The notes beneath the pieces were generated by a model. That model was not told the DNA's origin. It saw only the letters and a list, made by a program, of their open reading frames with translations, and did no database searches. Shown here piece after piece: positions 45,680 to 55,951 of a stretch of DNA of 64,000 nucleotides. Every line of letters starts with the position of its first letter. Position 1 is the first letter of the stretch. Location: assembly GCA_965222105.1 (NCBI GenBank), contig CBDCTQ010000058.1:1-64000 (forward strand). Direction: 5' to 3'. The DNA comes from CALGLS01 sp965222105. GTDB taxonomy: Bacteria; Bacteroidota; Bacteroidia; Chitinophagales; Saprospiraceae. The position numbers and the translations under genes are program-made.

Positions 45680-46115
45680 GATGCTATAAAATTACTAAAA
45701 TTTACATCTTAAGGCTCGCTCGAAAAATAAATTGTCGTTGTCTTTGATAAAAATTACAAATAAGCGATTGATAATGAGCGATTTGTGATTTTTTCAAAGA
45801 CATCAAAAAGACTATTTATTTTTTGAGCTTTACTAAGTAAAGTCCAGTGTAATTTTTTTGATCAAAATCTCACTTACCTAAGCCTGGGTGATAACCCGCT
45901 GGTCGAAGTTTGAAACTTCGACCAGCGATGGGGAGGCTCCCTGCCTGCCGACAGGCTAAGGATGACAATGTACTTCTGGCATTGACTTGCCTTACCCAAG
46001 TGAGGATAAAAAAATTCTCCCAAACGGTAACCATTCTTCTAATTCCTGTAACAAGTAGATAGAAACCTAAACAGGACAAACATATCCAAAAGATCAATCA
46101 AGTACAACGAAGCAA
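45680..46115. other. Gene-free region with two palindromes
   Basis: 436 bases between divergently read genes. It carries the 31-base palindrome at 45897-45927 and GCCTGCCGACAGGC at 45943-45956. The rest is AT-rich and must hold the promoters of the two-gene module and of the LytTR gene, but no clear box could be picked. Confidence 0.5.
45897..45927. repeat. 31-base perfect palindrome
   Basis: CGCTGGTCGAAGTTT, one central base, then AAACTTCGACCAGCG: both 15-base arms match exactly. It lacks a T run, so it is not a typical terminator. One copy occurs in the window. Confidence 0.9.
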
Positions 46116-46463
46116 ATGCCTGACAAAAGCCTGACACTGGAAGACATCGCCGCCTTTTCCACATTTGAGGGCCTGACGATGCTCCCGGTCAGCGATATCA
46201 TCTATGCCAAATCCAATGGCAATTATACGAGCATTTTTCAGCGAGATAAAACCGAGCTAATCGTATCAAAAAAGATCAAAGAAGTAGAGGCTTTTTTGCC
46301 AAAGCAATATTTCATTCGGATACACAAGGGGTATCTCGTCAACAAAACATACGTTCGGAACTACCTGAAATCGGAAAGCCAACTGCATTTATCCAATGGG
46401 ATACTCCTGCCCCTGGCTTCCAGAAGAAAGTCGGATGTGCTGAATCAGTTTCCAACATTGTGA
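46116..46463 (+). CDS. Stand-alone LytTR DNA-binding protein
   Basis: 115 residues consisting almost only of a LytTR domain: MLPVSDIIYAKSNGNYTSIF, IVSKKIKEVEAFLPKQYFIR, IHKGYLVNKTYVRNYLKSES and LLPLASRRKSDVLNQF. No receiver domain or TM, so its signal is unclear; such small LytTR proteins may act with other regulators. The next gene on the same strand is the first of the large repeat proteins, 502 bases away with MITE copy E between, so a regulatory link is possible but unproven. Confidence 0.88.
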   Translation: MPDKSLTLEDIAAFSTFEGLTMLPVSDIIYAKSNGNYTSIFQRDKTELIVSKKIKEVEAFLPKQYFIRIHKGYLVNKTYVRNYLKSESQLHLSNGILLPLASRRKSDVLNQFPTL

Positions 46464-46563
46464 CGATCATAGCAATGTCGGCTACGGGCATACTGGATAT
46501 GGAGGCATTTATATGTTTATCAAAACCCTTTCTGTCAGGTGGATTATTTTTACCTGTACAAAT

Positions 46564-46770
46564 TAGACATGATGAACAGAAATTTTGTATGCAGCCTGAA
46601 TGCCCTTTTTTGCCTACCCTGCGTCACATCCCTGTCTGGCCGCCAGGCGAGGCTCGCCTTCGTAGCTTGGGCTACGAGGCTCCCTGCCGGCCGGCAGGCG
46701 GGCGGGTGTTCCTTGGTTAGACAAAAAACTCCTATTCAGTTGCTATACAAAAAACCATTCATAATGTCTA
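46564..46770 (+). mobile_element. MITE-like element copy E (with inserted palindromes)
   Basis: 207-bp copy: left end TAGACATGATGAACAGAAAT, right end closing with CATTCATAATGTCTA. Compared with copy D it has two extra palindromic pieces in the interior, around CTGTCTGGCCGCCAGGCGAG (46632-46651) and CCTGCCGGCCGGCAGGCGGG (46680-46699), which explains the extra 41 bases. It ends 195 bases before the start of the large LamG/CARDB gene. Confidence 0.8.
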
Positions 46771-46965
46771 TTGAATGAAAGAATAATGCATAACCCACCA
46801 AATTCGCTTGAAAAAAGTGGCGACAGAGACATAATCAGAGAATAGTACAAGAAAAAAAGAGATGAGTACAACTGTCTTTGTGCGCAAAAGGAGAATTTTA
46901 TAGCACTTTTTCTTCCCTCTCCCAATACTGAATTTTTGTAAAAATTTGGCTTTCAAATTAAAGAT

Positions 46966-49900
46966 ATGACAAGCAACTACCCTAGGTTTTCAGTTATTGT
47001 TAAACCAATTTTCCTCAGTTTTTGTCTCCTTATTTTGTTAAAGGGAACGTCTTTTTCGCAAAATCAAGCGCTGCAAATGGATGATGTGGACGACTACGTT
47101 GAACTCAGTCAATGGGCCACTGATCTGATCTTCGATAGCCCCGCCACCATTGAATTTTGGTTTAAGGCGAATTTTGATCATAAGACAGATTATCCTCCTA
47201 CTGAAGCAGAAATGGGCTACTCTTTCATATGGTCAGCAGGTGTTGACCAGCCAACCATCGCTGACAATTTTCAGGTAAGGTATGGGCCAGTATTTGGAAA
47301 TATGTTCATGCAAAATGAAAGATTATCTGTGGTTAAGGTATTACCTGGAACAGACAACTATACTTCGATGGGTCAAGTGGATGCAGGTACGTATACCAAT
47401 CAGTGGCATCATTATGCTTTGGTGGCAGATGGTGCTTTGTGGTTGGTGTATATCAATGGAATTCTTCAATCGGTGGACTACATTGTGCCGCCAGGGCATG
47501 AAAATTTCAAAGGAGAATATGGTGAAGGGCTCACAGAACTATTTGCAAGAATTGGCTTAAATGGTACCGGAAATTCGGGTTGGCTTAATGGCTCTATCGA
47601 CGAATTCCGCCTCTGGAACACGGCCCGCACCGCCACCCAAATCGCCGACAACTACGACAAAACCTTCAACTGCCCCCGACCTGGCCTTATGGCCTATTAT
47701 AAATTCGATGGGTTGGAAGACCTTGGACAGGGTAATACGGGCATAAACGATATAAGAGACTTTTCAGGAAATGGCTATCATGGTGATGTGATTGGAGGGG
47801 CAACAACAACGGTGGATGCACCGGGGTTAACCACAATTTCAGGAAATTATGCCCTTGGTTTCGACGGAATAGATGATTACGTTCAATTACCAGCAGCAGA
47901 ATATTTTGATGGCGACTTTACAATTGAAGCTTGGGTGAAATATGAAGATTTCAATTATTTCTCCCGGATAATAGAGTGTGCTAGCTCATCGTCAACAAAT
48001 GTAGTCCAACTTTTCAACCAATTAAATAATGGAAAAATAGGTTTAGGCATTGAAACGGCAGGTTCTTATAGTGATGTATTTGCAGATGTACCAATACCCT
48101 TGAACCAGTGGACACAGGTATCAGCTACTTTGTCAGGAAATACAGCTTCTATCTATTATGATGGTGTCTATGTTGGAGGAGGGAATTTACCCATACCAAC
48201 AAATGCCATCCGTGATTTTAGCAATTTGGGGAAGTCAGAGAATAATGCAGGTGAGGAACTATTTGCAGGCGAAATAGACGAGTTACGCCTTTGGGACTAT
48301 GCCCGTACCGAATCCGAAATCCAAAGCGGCATGAACCAAGAACTGTCTGGTAACGAATCAGGTTTGTATGCCTATTGGAACTTCAACGAAGGCTGTGGGG
48401 ATATACTCAACGATTTGACATCAAATGCCAATCATGGTACTTTGGTCAATAGTCCAACATGGGTGCTTTCTGATATATTTCAAAGTGAAACCTGCCCCAA
48501 CTCCCCACCCCCCAACACTTGTTACAATTTATCTCCACCTCCCCAAGCCTGGTGGCCCGCCGAAAATAACCCAAACGATATAGAGGGCAATAATAATGGT
48601 ACGTTGGTAAATGGTACAAGCTATGCCTCTGGAAAAGCCAGCCAAGCATTTGACCTTGATGGCTTGGATGATTATGTGGACATTGGTGATTTGGCCTTTT
48701 TGGAAAATGCAGAAGCCATAAGCGTTTCGGCATGGGTATATAAAGTAGATAATGCAAATTCAAATATGGGCTTTGTTGGAAAATGGAACACCAATAGTAG
48801 TCCTGACAATTCATTTCTCTTGTATGATGGTGAAGTAACATTCCCTGCAAAAGGAGGATTTGGAGTTCAGTACAATGACAATTCGAACAATGTAATTATC
48901 GGAACAAATGAAATTTCTACTGGAGAGTGGATGCATCTCGTTGGGGTCTGGAGGAATACAGATGGCTTTATTGGTTTGTATAAAAATGGTGTTCTTGAAA
49001 CATCAATGATTGGGAATGGAGTGGGAAAAACGTTGAAGTATCATACCGACTATACAGCAAAAATAGGAACATGGGGAATAGTGGGTGGTCAATCGTATAA
49101 ATTTGATGGGAAGATTGACGAAGTGCAAATTTTCAATCGGGCATTGACGGATTGTGAAATAGAAGGCATCTATTTGTCAGGTACGGCAGGTGTTTGCCTA
49201 CAATGCCCACCTGGCGTAAGTGATATGGATGATGATGGTGTCTGTGGTGATGTGGATTGCGATGACAACGATCCCAATATTACCTACCAGCCTGGTCACG
49301 CCTGTGATGACGGGGACAATACAACGCTTAATGATATCATTGATGTAAATTGTGTTTGCGTGGGTACACCAACTGCTTGTACGGGTATTGGGGATGATGA
49401 TGGCGACGGCACTTGTGCAGATGTGGATTGTGATGACAATGACCCATTCGCCAGCACTTTGGATTGCAATGGGGTATGCGGCGGGGTAGCAGTTGACAAT
49501 GACGGGGACGGAGTGTGCAGCAATGTGGATTGTAACGATAATGACCCCGCTATTACAGATTTATTTACAGCAACTTTTTCCGAACTTATCCCTTTTGATG
49601 GGGCTGTTGATTTAGACAATACCAATCTATTTTCATGGGCACCCGTTGCAGGTGCAACATCGTATGATTTATATGTGTGGCTTTCTTCTGGAAATAAGCC
49701 GCCAATACCTTCCGTGTCCAATATTTTTGGAATTAATGAAACCTATACCATTCCCAATGCGCAATACGGACAGACATATAGTTGGCAATTGGTTGCAAAA
49801 AATGGAACATGTAGTGGGGAGAGCGACGTACAATTATTTTTTCTCCGCAACCTCCCTGATTTGACTGTAGATTCCATACAGGTTGCCCCTTTTGGTTTTT

Positions 49901-52900
49901 CAGGTGAGCCCGTTAATGTCTCTTGGACAGTAAAAAATATCGGAACTGGTTATACTGGCTTCAACACGAGTTGGAGGGATGAAGTTTACTTTTCGGATGA
50001 TGAATTTTTTAATCCAGGGTTGGATATATTTATTGGAGACTTCAACAATTTCAGTGCTTTGTTTCCCGGCGAGAGCTATTCCGATACCATTAGCTTTACG
50101 ATACCCATAGGCTTGAGTGGCAATTACCATATCTTTGTAAGAACAAACAAATGGGATTTTCCGCTGGAATCAGATTATGGGAATAATATAGTGGCCAGTG
50201 ATTCTGTCATGCAAATTCAATTATCTCCTCATTCTGATTTAAGAATAGTGGAGGCATCTTCCAACCCATCGGCACTATTATCTGGCCAACCCTTTTCCCT
50301 TAATTGGGAAGTAACCAATCAAGGAATTGGAGAAACAAATGTAAATTACTGGGAAGATCGTGTTTTTTTGACGCAGGATACTTTCGATTTTTCTGATGCC
50401 ATTCAGGTTGCAGCAAAGGCATATACTGGCGTATTGGAAGTGGGAGACACTATTGCTATGTCGGCTGTCGCCCATACCTTTCCATTGGATATCAGCGGTG
50501 ACTATTTTTTGGTTTTTGAAACCGACCTTTCCAATAATGTATGGGAGTTTGTTCATGAAGATAACAATAGGCGGATAATACCTATCTCTATATCGTTGAC
50601 CCCTCCGCCCGACCTTGTCGTCTCTTCGGTAATTGCTCCCGACACTTTGCAATATGGTTCTTATGCATACTATGAATATACCGTAAAAAATATTGGTGTA
50701 GGCCCGATGCATGACAATGCAAGAAATGCCATTAAGTTGGCAGACAATCCCGACACCTTATTGTCAGGTGCGTCTTTAATTGCATCTCATATCCAACCTT
50801 TATTAGCCCAAGGAGATAGCACCGTTTATGCGGAAGCGGTATATATTCCTTTTGACCTGCAACCAAACACCTACTATAATTATATCCACACTGATTTTCA
50901 GGAAAAAATATTCGAGCATTCTGCTGAAAATAATAATATAGGAATGGCACCTACGACTTCTGTTTTAATAGCGCCGGATTTAGTGGTCGAAAATGTTAAT
51001 GCTCCAACTACAGTTCAGCCTGGTGTATCGTTTAATGTAACTTGGACGATAAGGAATATCGGTGATGGAAAAATATTCGGTGGAAATAATACGGAGCAAA
51101 TATATTTTAGCGACTCTCCAAACGCTATATCAGGAGGTGCATTTCTCGGCAATGTTACAAAACCATTGACGATTGATCCGGATGGAACAATTGATCAAAG
51201 TACTTTTGTAAAAGTTCCTTGTGGACTTCCGCCTGGTGACTATTATATCATTATAACAGAAGATGTTTATGGCTGGATTTATGAAACTGATGAAAGCAAT
51301 AATCAAGGTACTTCTATGGGCATAATTCAGATCACAATGTCGGAATGCCCAAAACACGATTTGGCCGTAACGGAAATAATCGCTCCTGACACGTTGGATA
51401 TTTGTTCTCCTTTTAATGTCCAGTGGACTGTTGCTAACCAAACCAATTTACCTATTTCTTTTTCCTGCCAAGACGAAATATGGCTCTCGCAGGATAACCA
51501 GTTGGATGCTGGTGATTTTGAGCTTGATTATAATTTGTCACAACATCACGACTTGCCGGGAGGAGGCAGTTATACTGATAACCTAAACATAAAATTGACC
51601 GATTCTTCTCTGGAAGGTGACTATTTTATTTTAGTGAAATTTGGATGTGCGGCAGGGATCAATGATACATTCCCGGATAATGATTATAATGTATATCCGG
51701 TATATATTAACCCGGCCAATCCGCCTGACTTGGTAGTGTCGAACATTAGCAGCCCTAACAGCAGCAATTCCGGACAGACGATTTCCATAAATTATTCTGT
51801 CACTAATAATGGTCCCGGTCCCACCATAGCAGGTAGCTGGACAGACAAATTTTACCTTTCTACCGACCAGTCACTAAACACTAATATAAATGGCGATGTA
51901 TTTCTGGGCTTGCAGGTCCGTTCTGGAAATTTACAAGCAGGGGAAACTTACTCGAATGCCATTGATTTGGAAGTGCCGATAAGTGTCACAACGGGTAATT
52001 ATTACATCATAGCTACAACCGATTTTGAAAACAACTCCTGTGAATTTACTAATGAAAATAACAATTCATCGACCGCCTATATATACATGGTTCAACCGCC
52101 ACCTTCGGACTTGGTGGTAGTCAATATTACCAACCCAGTGACAGGTGACGCAGGGCAATTTATCAATGTATCGTGGACAGTTCGAAACACAGGGGTTAAC
52201 TCTGCTTATGGCCAAATGCGAGAGGCAGTATATTTAAGTAATGATCCCATATGGGATGCTTCCGATGCATTGTTTGGCAACCATTTCAAAAACCTCAACC
52301 TTCTACCTAATCAGGATACTACCTTTTCCCTCACTGCACGGATAGAGGGTGTGGCATTGGGTGATTATTATGTAATAGTAAGGACGGATATCCTCGACAA
52401 CATTAATGAAATAAATGACCAAAACAATACCAGTTCGGGGGTGCAATTGCTGTCCGTGAACGTCCCCGAGTTGCCCGTCGGAGTTCCAACGGATGACCAA
52501 TTATTGAATAATACTCCAATATATTATCGTATTGAAATACCACAAAATTTGGTGGGAGAAACCATGTTGGTATCCATTACTTCTCCCGATTCAATAGCAG
52601 CGGCCAACCAACTCTATTTAAAATACGGAAAGCTGCCCACCTTCAATGATTTTGATTTTATCTATTCTAATCCGCTGTTCGGAAATCAGTTGATAATTAT
52701 TCCTTCGTTGGATTCAGGTACCGTATATTTATTGGCTTATGGTATAACCGAAGCAGGTTTCCAGGACGTAACCCTTGAAGCCCGCATTTTGCCTTTTGGC
52801 ATTCATAGCATCAATGCCAACAAAGGGGGGGACAATGGTTTTGTAACAGCAGAAATATGGGGTGCAAAATTTACTCCTGATATGGAGGTGTCCTTACAAA

Positions 52901-53403
52901 ACGGCACAACCACCATTCACGCCGATACGGTGATTTTTGTCAATGCTGCAAAGGTCTTTGCCCGCCTTGACTTAAACGGACAACCCCTGGACTTATACGA
53001 TGTGGTAGCAACCAAATCTACCAATGAAACCGTGACGCTCATGGACGGTTTTGAAATAATACCTGGTGGGCCAGTAGATATTGCGGTCAGCATATTGGGG
53101 CCTCCTTCTGTAGTGGTCAATTCATTCACCCCAGTTGATGGCCCTGTAACCATTGTACTACAATTTAAAAACAACAGTACTATAGATATTCCTATTCCGA
53201 CTGTCCCTGTGCAAAGTATCGGCGGTACACCGATGGCTCTTTCCTCCAACGAATTGGCCATTACAGGTGGACAACTGGAACTCCAGGTGCCACTCATAGA
53301 ACTCAACGGGCCACCCGGCATTCTTCGTGCCGGGGCAGAAGGCTCTATTCAATTATTTACCAATACGACAGCACCGCTGGTTTTTATGGCGGTGGTGCCG
53401 TGA
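46966..53403 (+). CDS. Giant exported LamG/CARDB repeat protein
   Basis: 2,145 residues. Signal peptide core VKPIFLSFCLLILLKGTSFS, cut before QNQAL. Domains in order: three LamG/concanavalin-like domains (about 40-230, 299-455, 528-740; each with DGIDDYV-type opening and GxIDExRLW ending), a calcium-binding thrombospondin-3-like section (about 747-865, DDDGDGVCGDVDCDDNDPN), an FN3-like domain (about 870-960), seven CARDB domains (about 965-1845; for example PPDLVVSNISSPNSSNSGQT), a PPC-like domain (about 1845-1950) and an IPT-like part (about 1965-2050). It ends at FMAVVP without a sorting domain, unlike other T9SS cargo, so it may be truncated or held by partners. First of five same-strand exported proteins; the stop overlaps a possible GTG start of the next gene. 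Confidence 0.85.
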   Translation: MTSNYPRFSVIVKPIFLSFCLLILLKGTSFSQNQALQMDDVDDYVELSQWATDLIFDSPATIEFWFKANFDHKTDYPPTEAEMGYSFIWSAGVDQPTIADNFQVRYGPVFGNMFMQNERLSVVKVLPGTDNYTSMGQVDAGTYTNQWHHYALVADGALWLVYINGILQSVDYIVPPGHENFKGEYGEGLTELFARIGLNGTGNSGWLNGSIDEFRLWNTARTATQIADNYDKTFNCPRPGLMAYYKFDGLEDLGQGNTGINDIRDFSGNGYHGDVIGGATTTVDAPGLTTISGNYALGFDGIDDYVQLPAAEYFDGDFTIEAWVKYEDFNYFSRIIECASSSSTNVVQLFNQLNNGKIGLGIETAGSYSDVFADVPIPLNQWTQVSATLSGNTASIYYDGVYVGGGNLPIPTNAIRDFSNLGKSENNAGEELFAGEIDELRLWDYARTESEIQSGMNQELSGNESGLYAYWNFNEGCGDILNDLTSNANHGTLVNSPTWVLSDIFQSETCPNSPPPNTCYNLSPPPQAWWPAENNPNDIEGNNNGTLVNGTSYASGKASQAFDLDGLDDYVDIGDLAFLENAEAISVSAWVYKVDNANSNMGFVGKWNTNSSPDNSFLLYDGEVTFPAKGGFGVQYNDNSNNVIIGTNEISTGEWMHLVGVWRNTDGFIGLYKNGVLETSMIGNGVGKTLKYHTDYTAKIGTWGIVGGQSYKFDGKIDEVQIFNRALTDCEIEGIYLSGTAGVCLQCPPGVSDMDDDGVCGDVDCDDNDPNITYQPGHACDDGDNTTLNDIIDVNCVCVGTPTACTGIGDDDGDGTCADVDCDDNDPFASTLDCNGVCGGVAVDNDGDGVCSNVDCNDNDPAITDLFTATFSELIPFDGAVDLDNTNLFSWAPVAGATSYDLYVWLSSGNKPPIPSVSNIFGINETYTIPNAQYGQTYSWQLVAKNGTCSGESDVQLFFLRNLPDLTVDSIQVAPFGFSGEPVNVSWTVKNIGTGYTGFNTSWRDEVYFSDDEFFNPGLDIFIGDFNNFSALFPGESYSDTISFTIPIGLSGNYHIFVRTNKWDFPLESDYGNNIVASDSVMQIQLSPHSDLRIVEASSNPSALLSGQPFSLNWEVTNQGIGETNVNYWEDRVFLTQDTFDFSDAIQVAAKAYTGVLEVGDTIAMSAVAHTFPLDISGDYFLVFETDLSNNVWEFVHEDNNRRIIPISISLTPPPDLVVSSVIAPDTLQYGSYAYYEYTVKNIGVGPMHDNARNAIKLADNPDTLLSGASLIASHIQPLLAQGDSTVYAEAVYIPFDLQPNTYYNYIHTDFQEKIFEHSAENNNIGMAPTTSVLIAPDLVVENVNAPTTVQPGVSFNVTWTIRNIGDGKIFGGNNTEQIYFSDSPNAISGGAFLGNVTKPLTIDPDGTIDQSTFVKVPCGLPPGDYYIIITEDVYGWIYETDESNNQGTSMGIIQITMSECPKHDLAVTEIIAPDTLDICSPFNVQWTVANQTNLPISFSCQDEIWLSQDNQLDAGDFELDYNLSQHHDLPGGGSYTDNLNIKLTDSSLEGDYFILVKFGCAAGINDTFPDNDYNVYPVYINPANPPDLVVSNISSPNSSNSGQTISINYSVTNNGPGPTIAGSWTDKFYLSTDQSLNTNINGDVFLGLQVRSGNLQAGETYSNAIDLEVPISVTTGNYYIIATTDFENNSCEFTNENNNSSTAYIYMVQPPPSDLVVVNITNPVTGDAGQFINVSWTVRNTGVNSAYGQMREAVYLSNDPIWDASDALFGNHFKNLNLLPNQDTTFSLTARIEGVALGDYYVIVRTDILDNINEINDQNNTSSGVQLLSVNVPELPVGVPTDDQLLNNTPIYYRIEIPQNLVGETMLVSITSPDSIAAANQLYLKYGKLPTFNDFDFIYSNPLFGNQLIIIPSLDSGTVYLLAYGITEAGFQDVTLEARILPFGIHSINANKGGDNGFVTAEIWGAKFTPDMEVSLQNGTTTIHADTVIFVNAAKVFARLDLNGQPLDLYDVVATKSTNETVTLMDGFEIIPGGPVDIAVSILGPPSVVVNSFTPVDGPVTIVLQFKNNSTIDIPIPTVPVQSIGGTPMALSSNELAITGGQLELQVPLIELNGPPGILRAGAEGSIQLFTNTTAPLVFMAVVP

Positions 53404-53423
53404 GGGAGAAAAATAGAACATAT

Positions 53424-54560
53424 ATGACTTTAAAGAAACATATTTTTTTATTAGTAATATTTCTGCTTTTATACGGATATGCCTATTCTCAATTAGCTGT
53501 AGATGCGGGGGAAGATAAATTTATATGTGCAGGAGGGAGCGCAACCCTTGATGGTACTGTAAGTGGCACTAATAATGGTTATTGTGTTTTTTGGAAATCA
53601 ACCCCAAATGACCCCACTATGAGTTGTGTTGATTGTTTGACACCAACAGTAAACCCTGAGGAGAATACGACATATACGCTTATTGTTACAGAAGAAGGAT
53701 TTAAGGATAAAAAATCGGATGTTGTGAGTGTTGATTTGGTAAATAATGTAAATATTGCTGCTGCTGCTGAAAAGTGTTGCTGGAATGTTGGGGACGATAT
53801 TATATTGGAACAATTTCACGTAGTCACAACGCCGTTAGATTTTTTTGATCCTAATTCCATAAATATAAATCCAAGTTTTGCTCCTGATATTGGGGTTTTT
53901 AGTGAATCTCAAGAACTTGTTAATTTTTCGTTAGTTTGTGGGGATTCGACTTTTTCTTTTGATGCACTAATAGGTGTCGTAAAGCCCTCTACGTTTTCGA
54001 GTACAAGTGCTAAATTTAAATTCCCAAATCTAATCTCGAAAATTTCTTCAAGTACTCCCTGCCCACCCCTTTTTCAATTTTCTGGTGAATTTTCTGAAAA
54101 ACATTTTAAGCAATGTTGTCCTGATGATGGATGTGTTAGGAACTTCAAAAGCCAATCTGGAACTGGTCAATTATTGGGTGGGCTTCAAAATTGTGATTTG
54201 ATTATGTATGGTGTGCCTGGTGCATATCTAAGTTTAGTCGTTGATGGAAATATTGCCGCAAGTATTACTGCAAGTGATGATATAGATTCGTGTCAATATA
54301 AAGGAAGTTGTTTTGATGGAAATGTGCAGTTAAATGTTGGGGTCGGTTTAGCTGCTACTTTAGTCAGCAAAAAAGTACTAAGGGTTCAAGGAACTTGCGG
54401 TGCTACTTATACAATAGGCAGCTACAAGGTTTGCTTACCAGAATTTCGAGAAGAAGTAGGAACCCTTTGTAGTGAAATAAACTGTAAGGTTCAAGTAACC
54501 GCTTTTTCGTTTTTTAAATATGAAAAGAAAATTCCTGTCAGGCCTAAAACCTGCCAATAA
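53424..54560 (+). CDS. Exported cysteine-rich protein of unknown function
   Basis: 378 residues from ATG 53424; a GTG at 53400 overlapping the upstream stop is also possible, but the ATG gives a good signal peptide (MTLKKHIFLLVIFLLLYGYA, cut near YSQL). Residues about 25-105 are an Ig/PKD-like domain (AGEDKFICAGGSATLDGTVS, NTTYTLIVTEEGFKDKK). The rest is unrecognised, with many cysteines (EKCCWNVGDD, HFKQCCPDDGCVRNF). No sorting domain. DNA here is more AT-rich than in the flanking repeat genes. Twenty bases from the upstream stop and 11 bases from the next start, so likely co-transcribed. Confidence 0.65.
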   Translation: MTLKKHIFLLVIFLLLYGYAYSQLAVDAGEDKFICAGGSATLDGTVSGTNNGYCVFWKSTPNDPTMSCVDCLTPTVNPEENTTYTLIVTEEGFKDKKSDVVSVDLVNNVNIAAAAEKCCWNVGDDIILEQFHVVTTPLDFFDPNSININPSFAPDIGVFSESQELVNFSLVCGDSTFSFDALIGVVKPSTFSSTSAKFKFPNLISKISSSTPCPPLFQFSGEFSEKHFKQCCPDDGCVRNFKSQSGTGQLLGGLQNCDLIMYGVPGAYLSLVVDGNIAASITASDDIDSCQYKGSCFDGNVQLNVGVGLAATLVSKKVLRVQGTCGATYTIGSYKVCLPEFREEVGTLCSEINCKVQVTAFSFFKYEKKIPVRPKTCQ

Positions 54561-54571
54561 AATCATTTTCT

Positions 54572-55918
54572 ATGAATAAATATTATCTAATTATTTCATT
54601 ATTTTTTATTACCATTCAAGCGGATGCGAAACATAATATATGGATAAGTAACAAGATTATATTAACGGATACTTTTCCAGAATATAATGTTTCAAACTTT
54701 AGTCTTAAAATCTTTCTGGACAGTTTGGACTTCTCAATAGATTCAATTAATCTATTGTGTGATTCGACAATTATGTATGATTTGAATGGAGATTATTTTT
54801 TAAATAAAGAGGAAGGAATCATAGAAATAGTACCTGGGATAACTAACTGCAATTCGAGAACTACCCCTTATGAAGCTCTTTGTCAATTATTACAAGCGTA
54901 TAAATCAGGAAATATTCAAACTATTATATCACAATATCCAATCGATGATCAAGTGGTAATTAATGACCTTCTTTCGGATGTTGACATTGAGGCAAGATTT
55001 GTTGATGCTATTTCAGATATAGAAAAAATGGGTGTGGTTTTAACTTATGAATATTCTGGCGGATTGGTATCCATTATAGATGTATATACAAATACAGGAG
55101 ATACAGTTATTGCTCCTTACTATCTGCAAGAGTTTAGTGGTGAGTGGTTTGTTTGCCAGAAAGAGGATTCTTCTCACATTGTTCCAAACACTATTGCATT
55201 TTTAGAACTATACGGAATTAATGATTTTATTATGCCCCAAGATATAGATAATGATGGTTTTATAAATACTGCTGATAATTGTCCTTGCATAGAAAATGTT
55301 TCCCAAATTGATACTGACAATGACAACAAAGGCGACAACTGTGATAATTGTCCCAATAATCCTAACCCCTTCCAAGAAGATATAGATGCAGATAAAGTAG
55401 GTGATGTTTGTGATAACTGTCCTCAAAATTATAATCCACTTCAGGAAGACACAGACAGCGATAACATAGGCGATGCTTGTGATGATGACAAAGATGGTGA
55501 TAGCCTACCCAACTTAGAAGATAATTGTGAGCTAATTGTAAACCCGCTCCAGGAAGATGATGATTTTGATTTTATTGGAAACTTGTGTGATAATTGTATT
55601 TCCATTTCCAATTCTTTACAAAAAGATACAGATGGAGATAATATAGGCGATGCGTGCGATGATGATATAGACGGGGACGGAATTACAAACGATATGGATG
55701 ATGATATGGATGGAGATGGAATTGTTAATTCCTCTGATGATGATATAGATGGTGATGAATACATAAACACTATTGATACTTGCCCTGATATTTTTAATGA
55801 AATCCAAATAGATAGTGACGGAGATGGTATTGGTGATGCCTGTGATAACTGCCCTTTTACTCCAAACCCAGGCCAAGCAGATAGTGATGGAGATGGCATT
55901 GGCGATGTGTGTGATTAA
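54572..55918 (+). CDS. Exported thrombospondin type-3 repeat protein
   Basis: 448 residues. Signal peptide MNKYYLIISLFFITIQADA. Residues about 20-220 are an unrecognised domain (EALCQLLQAYKSGNIQTIIS and EMGVVLTYEY-type segments). Residues about 225-448 are thrombospondin-3-like calcium-binding repeats: DIDNDGFINTADNCPCIENV, DTDSDNIGDACDDDKDGDSL and DSDGDGIGDACDNCPFTPNP. The protein ends within such a repeat (DGIGDVCD) and has no sorting domain, so it may be secreted as a soluble or bound partner of the neighbouring large proteins. Spacing to both neighbours is short (11 and 24 bases). Confidence 0.75.
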   Translation: MNKYYLIISLFFITIQADAKHNIWISNKIILTDTFPEYNVSNFSLKIFLDSLDFSIDSINLLCDSTIMYDLNGDYFLNKEEGIIEIVPGITNCNSRTTPYEALCQLLQAYKSGNIQTIISQYPIDDQVVINDLLSDVDIEARFVDAISDIEKMGVVLTYEYSGGLVSIIDVYTNTGDTVIAPYYLQEFSGEWFVCQKEDSSHIVPNTIAFLELYGINDFIMPQDIDNDGFINTADNCPCIENVSQIDTDNDNKGDNCDNCPNNPNPFQEDIDADKVGDVCDNCPQNYNPLQEDTDSDNIGDACDDDKDGDSLPNLEDNCELIVNPLQEDDDFDFIGNLCDNCISISNSLQKDTDGDNIGDACDDDIDGDGITNDMDDDMDGDGIVNSSDDDIDGDEYINTIDTCPDIFNEIQIDSDGDGIGDACDNCPFTPNPGQADSDGDGIGDVCD

Positions 55919-55951
55919 GAGGATTGACCAAACAAGAAACAATTGATAATT

